This document shows, piece by piece, positions 1 to 10,335 of a stretch of 45,717 nucleotides of DNA (position 1 is the stretch's first letter; every line of letters starts with the position of its first letter). Origin of the DNA: Phoronis australis (lineage: Eukaryota > Phoronida > Phoronidae); the NCBI GenBank assembly GCA_002633005.1, contig NMRA01000079.1:742077-787793 (forward strand), given 5' to 3'. Below the pieces are notes generated by a model. The model had not been told where the DNA came from, made no database searches, and saw nothing but the letters and a program-made list of their open reading frames with translations. The position numbers were made by a program, and so were the translations under genes.

Positions 1-49
1 TGGATCATGTTTTGAACCGAGAAGGTGTCGTCTTGGAGAATCCAGGCAC
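1..49 (-). CDS. MAP1: MAP1-family microtubule-associated protein, exon 4 (partial, runs off the window)
   Basis: Only the first 49 bases of this exon are in the window. On the minus strand it follows a good acceptor (pyrimidine-rich tract ending TTTTCAG, 50-59). Two bases complete a glycine codon begun in exon 3, and the exon then reads AWILQDDTFSVQNMI. In vertebrate MAP1B the aligned stretch follows 'ENTG' and has the form ELILQSGSFSFQNFI, with the same spacing and the conserved ILQ..F..QN core. The rest of the gene, including the long basic central region and the light-chain end expected for this family, lies left of position 1. The exon assignment rests on phase agreement plus family resemblance. 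Confidence 0.8.
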
Positions 50-1391
50 CTGAAAACGAGAAAAAGTCACCTTTGCAATAGCACTGTAACAACAACTGCC
101 GCCACTAAACAAAAATACTGAAAATGACAAGAAGTAGATATTGAAAAAGGTGCACTGATTTTTTAGAAACAAGATACGTTAAAATAAAAAAAAAAAACTA
201 AATTCAATGCATCAGTTTGGGAATGGCAACCAAATTCAGTTACGGAAAAACAATTAACAGAAAGAAAAACAACGTAACGTGATAGCTTTAAAGATTTGAA
301 CTTGTATGTAAAGGGACACTAACTGTTTTTATACTGGTTCTACATGAAAATTAAGCCCATAATTATCAACGACTAGGGGCAGATAGTGATGACGTCTCAC
401 CCCTAGCAACTACTCCACATTGGGAGACAAGCAATATAGTGGTGGCTTATTAACCATGTACTATCATGTTAGGTACAAAACTGGCAAAATTCAACGAAAA
501 TTAAGATTTCAAAAACCTAAATCTCATGCCACAGCAACTGTGGACCATAGCATATTAACCACGTGTGTTATAAAATGAAGTTTGATTGATTTTTGATTTT
601 CCAGAACTTTTGAGGCCATAACCAAGATGGTGGAATCTCCCAGAGTAACTCCAATGAGGTGATTTTACTTTCCAACACGATTGTGTCCCAAAACTTGTCT
701 TGCTACCATCAGAACAATTGGATGCTGTATCAAAAGGAACTGTGAGACTGAGACCACATGTGTCCCTAGGTTTCAGCTGTAGTGCATGTTGTTTGCAATG
801 GGGCAACTTGACACACGTGCGACAACATAGCCCACGTCATTATGATAGAATAACTTGTTCTACGGTAATTTGTCCAAGTGCAAGTCACAAATGTGGACGC
901 AAACCTACAGACCAGGTGTAGGCTTGCTCAGTTACACAGGGGTGTCTAATTAGTTTGCTAGGTGTAAGGTGAGTAGCCAGGGCTCTCATCTTAACAGAGT
1001 CAAGTTGCTCTGGGTTGTGTTGTTCTCTGGTAACTTGTAGTGAGGGTACGACTTCTGACACATAGACACCCAATTTCTGATGTCCTTTTGACAATTTTAA
1101 CCACCCAAACGTCCCGCATATGGGTGAAGAGACATATTTAGCGCAGCTATGTTATTAAGAATATCCCATCTATTATAACCATATACTAATGAAAACGAAT
1201 AAAAACTCTTCAATAAAAGGCAAGCACAGAATTTCAAGCGCGATGAATAACCTGGCACCAACTAATCAGCACACAGAAAATAAAGGAAGGTCTCAGTATA
1301 ATATTACATGATGAACACTAAGCATATTAAATATAAACAACAAAATAAATTAAATATCAAGAAACATTATCACCAAAAATGTTGTGTACTC

Positions 1392-1459
1392 TTGATCAGC
1401 CACAAGATGGATTTGAACCTACGACCTCAGCAGCTGGGGCTAGACAGCTAGTCGATCAA
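1392..1459 (-). repeat. tRNA-like SINE head
   Basis: Read on the minus strand, about 68 bases look like a degraded tRNA. A box-B sequence GGTTCAAATCC lies at 1409-1419, and the ends TTGATC and GATCAA can pair as a short terminal stem. Box A is poor. A true tRNA gene is unlikely because the acceptor stem and anticodon arm do not form cleanly. A tRNA-derived SINE remnant is the better reading. Confidence 0.45.
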
Positions 1460-1486
1460 AAACCAAAACATCTCGTGACATTCCTT

Positions 1487-1640
1487 GCCATGACAGGTAA
1501 GAGATTAGTAGGGTTGGCCAAACCCAAAAAACTATGAAGCATGTTCGTGAGTCGCTGATGATTTCATTGTCATTGGTAACGGAAATCGAAGAAAAAAGTA
1601 AGGAATATCACAAAAAAGCAATTTTATATTGGTAAGAAGG
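1487..1640. repeat. diverged copy of the GGTTGGCCAA dispersed element
   Basis: This stretch shares the core GGTTGGCCAAAC and the end block AAGGAATATCACAAAAAAGC with the better preserved copies at 13165-13479 and 43648-43914. The terminal repeats are not clear here, so the boundaries are approximate. Confidence 0.4.
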
Positions 1641-2124
1641 ATATTCCATTCATTTTTTTTGCCTGTTACCATGGTGAAACGCAGATTTAACTGATAAGGT
1701 TGCCAGCCTTGATTTCAGTTAACCATACTGAATGACTAGAATCCTTAGAAGGGAATGAAATTTGCAATAAAATCATAAAACACTATTGACTTTTATGTTT
1801 ATAGGTATGGCCAACAGTAATAATATCAAGAAGCCTATCCAGACACAAAATCCAAAAATGCATTTTTCGACCCTATAATCAATTGAGCCATATAATGAGT
1901 CATGCAAATCCAGGAAAGGGTATACAACAACCATGCTTAGCCAACATTGATCTTACCGCTATCATCTGGACACAGTATAATAACAAAAAAAAGACCATGA
2001 CTATCAATGCCAAAAATACCAATATCGGTTACAATGGGCTGTACCATTGAAATCAAAATATGATTCTCATTATCAACAAATATGACTATGCAACACAATA
2101 TTCTAAGATAACAACTTATGGTCT

Positions 2125-2416
2125 GGGGTCTGTTTCATGAAAACTGACATGAGACTTGAGCCAGAAATTTGGTCTTCAGCTCCACAAAACTATTTCAGAA
2201 AAATAATTAAATCTCACTCGAGCAAAAATGCAAAATCTCTGAGAATACAATGATAATCCCTAATTGAAATTATTGCTAGATAGTGAGGCACTCATAATAA
2301 CTTGACTGAATCAAGTGGGACTGCAAGACCAAATGAAATGGGACTGCAAGACCAAATGAAGTGGGACTGCAAGACCAAATTTCTGTCTTAAGTCTTAAGT
2401 CACTTTCATGAAAGAA
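2125..2416. mobile_element. MITE-like element with long terminal inverted repeats
   Basis: The left end starts GGGGTCTGTTTCATGAAA. The right end, read on the other strand, starts CTTTCATGAAAGTGACTTAA. The two arms stay similar for about 45 bases, both running through CAGAAATTTGGTCTT. The element is about 290 bp and has no coding capacity, so it is non-autonomous. Its ends resemble a second element at 13491-13741. No convincing target-site duplication was found. Confidence 0.65.
2315..2380. repeat. tandem repeat, three units of 23 bp
   Basis: Three near-identical units of GTGGGACTGCAAGACCAAAT plus three bases lie head to tail at 2315, 2338 and 2361. The unit is the complement of the inner part of the enclosing element's right terminal repeat, so this is a local expansion of that arm. 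Confidence 0.85.
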
Positions 2417-3148
2417 GAGAAAATTACGTTAACTAAAATTTAAAAGTTATAATTGGATAAATGGATACATGAACCTTTTTTCGTTTTGCTAGGTTATGGA
2501 GTCACGTGAAAACTTTCAGTTTGCTAGCCTCTACGGGTTTAAGTTGATATCTTAATTGCTCCAAAACAGAGGACAACCCTGTATCCTTTAAAAGAAAATG
2601 AGTACCATTGAGCTACGGCCAGTCAAAAATGCAAATACAAGATGGTGGACACATCCAGTCCTTTCTTTCTTTCTTCTAATAGAAAATTGAAGGAGATACT
2701 CAAATTACAATTTTAGAAAAAGTCAACAACATTTCTTCTACTTGAAAATTGGCAAAGTTTTGGATCGGAATTTTCTGGCCTACTTCTAAATGATTTGGTA
2801 CTCTTTAATGTTTAGTTTCCGTCCAACGATAGTAAAAGCCAAAAGTGCTCATACAAAATGACCTGAAATTCCGTCAGGACGGCTGAGTAGAAGTCGAATG
2901 TACCATCAGAGTAGTATTGTGATTGAGAATCAAGGAGAATTATTAAGAAAGTTACCAAGGTGGCTCAAGCCATTCTGCTACACAAATTTTTCCTGTTCAA
3001 AGAACTAGCCGCCATGACTGGAAAACGGTATGTTGTCTGATTACTTTTGTCTTGTACTGTAAAGGTTTCCACCATGTGTAGTGTGTTTGGAAAGAACTAC
3101 ATTGAATTTCACAGAATGTTTATGGTCACCAGCCAAAAGGTGCCTCAC

Positions 3149-3304
3149 CTGTCCCTTGGAACGAATGGCCAGCGAAGATGACATGCTTGTGCTTAGATGG
3201 GGTCACCAGTAAGTCGCGGAGACTGTCTTTTACGCCACTCACGATGGGATTGGCCAAAATAGTGACGACACATCCCTCCTCGGCAGACTTGATGGTGACA
3301 TCGC
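3149..3304 (-). CDS. MAP1: MAP1-family microtubule-associated protein, exon 3
   Basis: 156 bp between an acceptor (TTATTTCAG, minus, CAG at 3305-3307) and a GTGAGG donor (3143-3148). The exon is phase 1 at both ends and encodes residues 77-127 of the model, from DVTIKSAEEG to AGHSFQGT. It aligns with MAP1B from its HRSDVLETVVLINP region to LVLTGQCFENTG: a hydrophobic strand ending in NP, a helix, then a VIFAGHSFQGTG strand-loop. The exon is clearly more GC-rich than the flanking intron. It belongs to the conserved N-terminal domain of the MAP1 heavy chain. The open frame beginning further right, near 3450, is an accidental extension into the intron. Confidence 0.85.
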
Positions 3305-4286
3305 CTGAAATAAAACAGTGATTTAACGGGATCAGTTAGCTTTTTTGAAGGGGAATTTGGTGAAGATTTTGCGTACTGCACTTGCTTTGGATGGAACTTG
3401 GAATCTCCAGAGCGAATTTTTATAAAACTAAAATTAATCAAAAATAGCAATTCTTCAAACCGAATGTACTGACACTGTGATTAAGTTGCATAATGCAAAC
3501 ACTGTATTTCTGAATGGGCGAATTGCTGCCATGAGCATTAAATTACCCATTTCTAGGAACAATCATTGCCAAAGTCAATCAAGAAATTGTTATGTATCAA
3601 GGCCGTAAATAACAATCGCGTGTTTATCTCAGCCAATGGTAGTCCAGTTAAAGCAAGTATATGAGCTAACTCAGTATAGCAAATGTTTTACTCACTACCT
3701 CATACTTCCTGGTTGACGAATTGTTATTTTTACTAAATTTCGTTTTGTTACAAAAAGGCTGAGAATGGCAAGTAAAACATGCCAAATAGATAAAAAAATG
3801 CTTTAAAAAATGGCAACCTTCCCCTTTAGGCACACACCGTCAACAGGAATTGATTGCCATATATGAGAAATCTATATGAAAAACATACAACAGTTATAAT
3901 TATCATATAAGATTTTGTAAATGTGAAGCATAGTTGCTATTTCTAGAGTGACATTGCTCAATCAGAGCATTTTTTGTGTTTATGATAGCCCCGGAGAACC
4001 ATCCACACCCTTCCGTTTAATCACGCGCCAAAAATAAAATGCACTGTAAAATTTCACCAAATCTGGGCAAAAATGATTGTCAAATTTTCTTTTTGCATTT
4101 AACAAGGTCTCTTACATTGTTGCGATTGTCCCGAAACATTCAAAATATTGCCCGGTGGTAGCTATGGTATACAGTTTGTACAATTAGTAAAGCATTGGAT
4201 TTGTGCTCAACACAATTATACCTTTCATGAAACGAATTGAGAAAATGAAAAGTTCACTTATCCATCATAGTGTGTCCTATATTGGT

Positions 4287-4529
4287 GAGATATTACTGTA
4301 ATGTTTAGTCAAACGATTTACCATGTTACAAACTGAGATATTACTGTAATGTTTAGTCAAACGATTTACCATGTTACAGACTGAGATATTACTGTAATGT
4401 TTAGTCAAACGATTTACCATGTTACAAACTGAGATATTACTGTAATCATGTTTAGTCAAACGATTTACCATGTTACAAAATGAGATATTACTGTAATGTT
4501 TAGTCAAACCAATTACCATGTTACAAACT
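4287..4529. repeat. minisatellite, five units of about 48 bp
   Basis: Units start GAGATATTACTGTAATG at 4287, 4335, 4383, 4431 and 4482. Four are 48 bp apart or end cleanly; the fourth carries a 3-bp insertion (TCA), giving a 51-bp step. Both 48 and 51 are multiples of three, so one minus-strand frame stays open and spells a repeating 16-residue peptide. There is no start context, splice support or family match, so this is treated as non-coding. Confidence 0.9.
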
Positions 4530-5765
4530 ATCAGCAAGGGCAAACTAGCCAGGATATTTTATCTGCAAAATTGTGAAGTAGCACCTGTCTTACCAGGTTT
4601 TGTTATGGGACTGTACAGACACTGGCTTTAGTAATTAGTAATATTGTTTTATTATATTAGTGGTAATTACTAGATGAAACTATTAAGAACAGGTGCAGAA
4701 TGATGTGTGACTTCTATCAAAGTGAGTTCAGTCTGCAATACTGCATAAGCACTGACTTAAGTAGATAGGTCCCGTCTGCGCTGTGTAAACCGACTGTGAT
4801 GCCTAACCTGTCTGTGCTGCCTTCCCTGTCGGCATCACTGCAGGTTGGCGGATGGGTTACCTCTCCACAATTCTATGGACATTTCTGTTTGACATCAAGC
4901 ACATTGACCATAATGGAGTTCAGTCTTCAATTTCATGAATGTAATAAAATGTTGATTTCGAGAATATTTGTACGATTTTGAAAGATTTAAAGACTCAATT
5001 TTCTTCCAAAGGTGTTCATTTACACTTGAAGGGTACGCATTGAAACGTGGCTTACAGTTTGGGTTAAGTGTAATTTGCAGTATGGATTAGGATGTGCTGC
5101 CACCTATGGCTTTAACAAGTAGTTAGTAAATTAATCAAGATAATACTGTACAGTTACTAGAGTAACTTTAAGAGAATGATCTGTGTCTGCAAGTTGATCA
5201 ATTTTTAGAACGCAGTGGTCTACAATTCAATAACTATTTTGTCTTCTTCATTGCCACTAGACTAACTGAATACCTACAGAGTTGTACGTATCAGGAGAAA
5301 AAAAGCAGATTCCACAATTACTCATTTCTCAAACATTTGTTCAAACAACAGCTGACACTGGGCTGCTGGAAAAACGTTAATTGTGACTCATTACCTCCTC
5401 TACACAAATGTGCCACACTGATGCAGATCGGTCAGCTGACTTGGTATTTATCAAGTGTGGTTAGAAATCAATAAATGAGATCCCAGAAGGGGCTCTGAGG
5501 ATACTCGTTAGGCGACGCAAATGTACAATAATCCATGACCACGAGTGTATATTTGCGCCAGAAGATGTTTGTTTCAAACCAAAGCCTAAACTTGAGGGCT
5601 GCGTTCCACCATTGGAAGAGAAAAAGCAGTACCACACAAAGTCACACGAGCGAGAGACGAGTGTTTCGCGAGAAGGCTCAGAAGCTTACTAAGGATAACT
5701 TAGAAAAATGGCGGCCAGGACCATGCCTGCCCGATAAATAGAATTTTAATTTTCGAAGCTGAACT

Positions 5766-5950
5766 TCGCCCTGTTAAGCTCACCTAAAACAAAAATAAAA
5801 AATAAGGCCTCTTACTTTCATAAAATTGCTTTCGTAATATTCCTTACACTACAATGGCAGGATTCTATTTCAGACTAAAATGACACGCAGGCAATGCTTA
5901 TATGCGCCATTTTCTGGGTTGGCAAATCAAATAGAATCCTTTCATGTCAA
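5766..5950. repeat. diverged copy of the GGTTGGCCAA dispersed element
   Basis: The block CTTTCATAAAATTG...TCGTAATATTCCTTAC (5816-5846) matches the left part of the element at 13165-13479 in the same orientation. A shortened core (GGTTGGCAAA) follows near 5927. The ends are not sharply defined. Confidence 0.45.
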
Positions 5951-8192
5951 GGACCTATTACATGAAACAGACTTTACGAGAGTACAAGGTGGAATTCTAT
6001 TTTTGTTTTTTTTTAAGTCGGCTTAACAATGTGAAATGGAGCTTACTAACCTATCAAGTTAACTTGAAATTCTGCTCGGCTTGTTTGCCACTGAGCAACA
6101 TTGAAGTAAAGGTTGGTAGAATTGTCAGCTGGTTAAGTCCGACCACATTCTTTTGTTTTAGACAAAATGCATATAATCACCAGGGTAAAGTGGAAATACG
6201 GTAAAATCCCACTGCTCCGAACACACTCACTACTTGGACCATCGAATTTCACAACAGAAAAAATATAACAAAAAATTACTAGCTACAGGTGTAGACTGTT
6301 TTTAGAGACATCAGCTGAACAGTGCAGTACATATCTGAAACATTAAAAATCAATGGCAATTTTGATATGTCTTATTTTTTAAATTTGAATCGCTTCATGA
6401 AATTCTGATCATTGCCGCTCAGTGCAAGGGAGATTGCTGTTTCACCAAGAACTATTTTGATAAGATTAGGTCAAGCTGAATGACAACCACTGCATACACA
6501 GTAATGTCCACATTGTCAATTACCATAGTTAACTATTCACATGTTATACAAAACATTATTTATTCATGTTGTATACCTGACACTTCCCATGTTGAGTGAC
6601 AAGGCAGTGTAGTTCCCCACCCAATAGGTTCACTAGTCCTAACAATCAAACTCTAATTTTTAGTGTGATATTTCAAAGCTTAGCAGTGGAGTAGTTTTCA
6701 ACATAAACTGGACAGACTACCACAGAGCTGTGTTTATGACTCCACCAAACTAATGACAAACCTCAGGCCAGAATTGTTTGGCAGTTTAGTTGTACATTTG
6801 TCACAATATATTAGCAGTTTTGCTAAAATTTTGCCAGACTTTAACGCAACATTATAACTCTTAAATGCTTAGAATTGGCTATTTTTGAATAGTTGCAAAC
6901 TGTGTGGACCAACACCTGTCGAGATTTTTAGCCAGAATTACATCCAAGTCACATTTTTGTGCCACGAAAATTTTCCCAATTTCGACGTTGACCAGTTTAT
7001 TTCGAAAACTAGTGTAACTTAGAACAGAACAGCAACATAACAAATAAAACCCTCTTATTTCGCGGAGGAAATGCCCTGTACGACTGACCTGACGTCATAT
7101 GTGAGCTGAATACGCCAAGTTTAGAACAATACTTTTAGGTCACTCAACTTGTCAAATTTCCTGGTGTCATAGCATTGTGGGCGATTAGTTATAAAAATTT
7201 ATAGTGGAGAACTGTATTTTGTTGAGCAGGGCCACAAAAGATAGCAATCCGTAAGTTCTTTTCAGGCCCATAGTCAGTTGACATCCTGAGTACTTAGTAC
7301 TTAAAGATTTCATCTTAAGGGGTTATTCTAGTACAAACACTTGAAAATACATACCAAGTAATAACAAGTTAAATATGCCTATATGTTTTCCTCTTTTCTG
7401 TTATCAAATTACAGGCCTTTTTAACCCAATTTTGTGCATTGGCCAATATAAAAAATCTTTGGTTATACTTAAGTCTACTTCCGTGACACAACGTTACCTC
7501 TTACCTCAGTTCACGAACAATTCCTAAAATGCCAGTCATGCCTGCCGTGAAAACCTATTGATACCACCTGAGCCTCACACTGTAGTTATTTCATTCGGTG
7601 GTTTGAGATTCCCATTTTAGTCAAATTTGCTTGTATAGTTTCCACATGTTAAGCCATTTTTTTGCATATTATGAAGAATTTAATATTGACGCAAGTTGAA
7701 ATGGTGAATATGTCGCACTTCCCGCAACCAGCACTAAGTACCTCAACTCGTCATGAAGGTACGGTAGATTTTTTGGGCAATTACGTTAAATTTTATTTTG
7801 GAAACTAACACGAATGCATTTGTGAGGCGTATGAATTTTATGGCAAAATGTCATGCGAGCAGGTGCAAAATATTTCAAAGCAGCGATGAACAGTTTGAAA
7901 ATGATGCGCATGCTAGACCGGGCCCAAACATGCAGCAAGACCCGGCCCAAATATGCTTTTTTGATAAACTCCGAAGACATTATTGGCTTCAAGGTTGAAA
8001 AATGCATTTGTGTGATTATTGTTAGTCTTGTTAAAATTATTAGCTTTGACTGGAGCTGAGAACAAAATCCATTGTTTTTGTGATTTGATTAAAAACTGCA
8101 AATTCTTGCAATGGCCTGCAAGACGTTCATTGAAATCAAGCCGTTGACTTTAGCAGTCAAGAAGACATAAAATATTGGAGTTTACCTCTACC

Positions 8193-8245
8193 AGCAGAGC
8201 GGTTGGCTACGACCATTTGAGTTGCAGGTTCGAATTCGCATTGGG
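8193..8245 (+). repeat. tRNA-like SINE head
   Basis: A box-A-like AGCAGAGCGGTTGG (8193-8206) is followed 20 bases later by a box B, GGTTCGAATTC (8227-8237). The spacing fits an internal RNA polymerase III promoter. The flanks cannot form an acceptor stem, so this is read as a SINE remnant and not a functional tRNA. The 3' boundary is unknown. Confidence 0.45.
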
Positions 8246-9552
8246 GTTGATCTCAGAAAATCACTTTTCACCCTGACATATGTCACTTCTCACTGGCCTT
8301 CAAAAGCCCAGTTGTGGATTATGTGTTTTTCTAAGCGAAACCCAGTTAGCCATTTAGGTCAATCACTTATCCTGGTGAAATGCACTCAGATAGCAAATGA
8401 AATCACACAATGTTAAAATGGCACTGCCTAATGAAAATCAAATCTAAAAGGAAAGAATATTTACACTAATGTGACCCACAGGTCCTTCAATTTGTCTCTT
8501 AGATTTGAGGTCATTTGAGTCCATTGACCCACAGCCGCATTTTCTAAAACGATCCCAAGTATATGAGGATACATTTACACTCCATGAACATATCTCGTGG
8601 GAATAAATTCACTGCGAAACTGTTCGCGCGTGCAATGGGCTCACTTCCTGTCGCAGTGCTAAATTGAATGCAAAATCGAAGGGAAGCTGATACCTAAGTA
8701 GGCTGACATAATGTCTGGATCAATAACTCGCTAAGTACACTACACGAGAACAGGAAAAAAATCAGCAATACAATGCAGTCTATGCTTGGTCACTGAACAG
8801 TGGTGTGGTGAATTTTCAGTAATTCCGCACAAAAATAATTGACAAAATTGCCATTTCGCTATTTTTCACAAATTGATTACCGTGAACATGCCATTAATCA
8901 ATGTTGTCAGGTGTTTCCCATTCCCGAATGCTTGTTCAATGCAAACCATGTCGCTCATACAATAAGAATTAGAGGTATGAGAAGCCTTGTTTATGGCTAT
9001 TATCTTGGGACCCCCCATTTCATACATTAGTGAGAGTCAAATATTTCATTACTTTTGCAATGACTACACTAATCGCGTAGTGAAATTAGGGAACTTAATA
9101 GTCCTTCTTCTCTATGGTTATACTCAGATCAGAATGGGATTCATATACAGTTACGTTTTTTGGTTAAAGTAATATTTAAGTCCAATCTTCATTTATCTAA
9201 GCTTGAAGTGGCTAGTTTTGACCCGTCAAAGCACTGTTTGATATAACTTTGATTTACAGCAAATTAATAATTAAAACTCTACTCTCTAACGCAGAAGAGA
9301 AATTTGTGTCACCAAATCTTTCAAGAAAAAGAACATTTCAGAAAAATTTGCTTCGTTTTTGACACAGTTTAATTTAAAAAAAACCTTGGAAATTTGTACT
9401 CATGTAGCAAGTGTATGAAAAGATCTATAAAGTTATGGTTATTCTAGTAACCATTTTTGTCCTATATTGAAGAACTTTTACCGCACACAACAGCAGAAAA
9501 CCTGGAGTTGGCATGTTTCAACTTAAATCCTGAGCTACTGCATGTGTCTTAC

Positions 9553-9651
9553 CGAATTCCCCTTCCTCTCCATTGGGGGCAGCATCTGCGATACGTTCGA
9601 GAACGCCACCGATATCACATCCCGTTGCGTCAGTATCCCAGGACAGAAAGC
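9553..9651 (-). CDS. MAP1: MAP1-family microtubule-associated protein, exon 2
   Basis: 99 bp, flanked on the minus strand by the acceptor AATTTGCAG (CAG at 9652-9654) and a GTAAGA donor (9547-9552). The exon is phase 1 at both ends and encodes residues 44-75, beginning FLSWDTDATGCDIGGVLERI. The 'SWDT' motif followed by a helix matches MAP1B 'RSWDTNLIECNLDQEL'. The other two frames contain a stop or give no recognisable sequence. Joined to exons 1 and 3 it restores a glycine codon at each junction. Confidence 0.85.
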
Positions 9652-10079
9652 CTGCAAATTAATACAGAAAATGTAATTTTCTACTTTCTAGCCATGTCTA
9701 ATCTTTAATGTCATACTTAAGGTGAGAAAACAACAAGTTGAGCTGAAGGAAATGCTGATAGGATAAAACACCACAACACCATGACCATCGGTGTTTCACT
9801 TAACTGAAGCATTAAGAAAGAATGCTTTGGAAGTAAACCACTTTCAGGGAAAACTCTTACAGATAACAAAAGCGTTAAAACACTCACAAAATTACACAAG
9901 CAGACTGGCAGACTTGCTGAGTCGAGCAGCAAAGTCAGCACATTGTCTGTTGCAATCGACCTGCAGAAGGCCTAGAAGTCTATGTGTGTCAACCTTTCTT
10001 GTTTTGCATAATTTATTTCACAAAATTCAGACACCAATGTCCTGTTATTATTCCTATTATTAAAATGTCTATGGTGACA

Positions 10080-10335
10080 TAGTTAAAGAACCGAGGAGGC
10101 AGTGTGGCCTGGTTGATAAGTGCCCGCTTTCTTTACTCGAGGTCGTGGGTTCAAGTCCTACCAGGTCACACTGCTAAACCCTTGAGCCAGGATTCTAGCT
10201 TCCCAGCTCGGTTTTAACCATATATCAATAAAGCATAAAAATATTTCCAGGTGATCAGTGCAATGGGCCCACATGCGAGGCCTGCGCACGTCTGGTACAA
10301 CGTATATCAGACCGCCTGCAATTAGTTAAAGAACC
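10080..10335 (+). mobile_element. tRNA-derived SINE with 13-bp target-site duplication
   Basis: The element (10093-10322) is bracketed by perfect direct repeats TAGTTAAAGAACC at 10080-10092 and 10323-10335, the signature of target-primed retrotransposition. The head is a 76-base tRNA-like unit (10099-10174). GCAGTGTGGCC at its start pairs with GGTCACACTGC at its end, with box B GGTTCAAGTCC at 10148-10158 and a plausible box A in TGGCCTGGTTG. An unrelated body of about 150 bp follows. No protein is encoded; such elements depend on a LINE for movement. The perfect target duplication suggests a relatively recent insertion. Confidence 0.85.

Larger units (their letters stand above)
50..3148 (-). 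other. MAP1 intron 3 (phase 1)
   Basis: About 3.1 kb between a GTGAGG donor (3143-3148, minus) and a CAG acceptor (50-52, minus). It contains an inverted-terminal-repeat element at 2125-2416, a tRNA-like SINE head at 1392-1459 and a diverged copy of a dispersed element around 1500-1640. I see no further exon that keeps phase 1 on either side. Confidence 0.75.
3305..9552 (-). other. MAP1 intron 2 (phase 1)
   Basis: About 6.2 kb between the GTAAGA donor after exon 2 (9547-9552, minus) and the acceptor before exon 3. It contains a 48-bp minisatellite (4287-4529), a diverged dispersed element (5766-5950) and a tRNA-like SINE head (8193-8245). The remainder is AT-rich sequence in which I see no gene. 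Confidence 0.75.

Noticed and set aside
4277-4543. 88-codon minus-strand frame over the 48-bp tandem repeat
   Set aside because: The frame exists only because unit lengths are divisible by three. No start context, splice signal or family resemblance.
10099-10174. Genuine tRNA gene
   Set aside because: Box B and terminal pairing are good, but the unit is part of a 230-bp insertion with a target duplication, and the paired ends exceed a normal 7-bp acceptor stem. A SINE explains it better.
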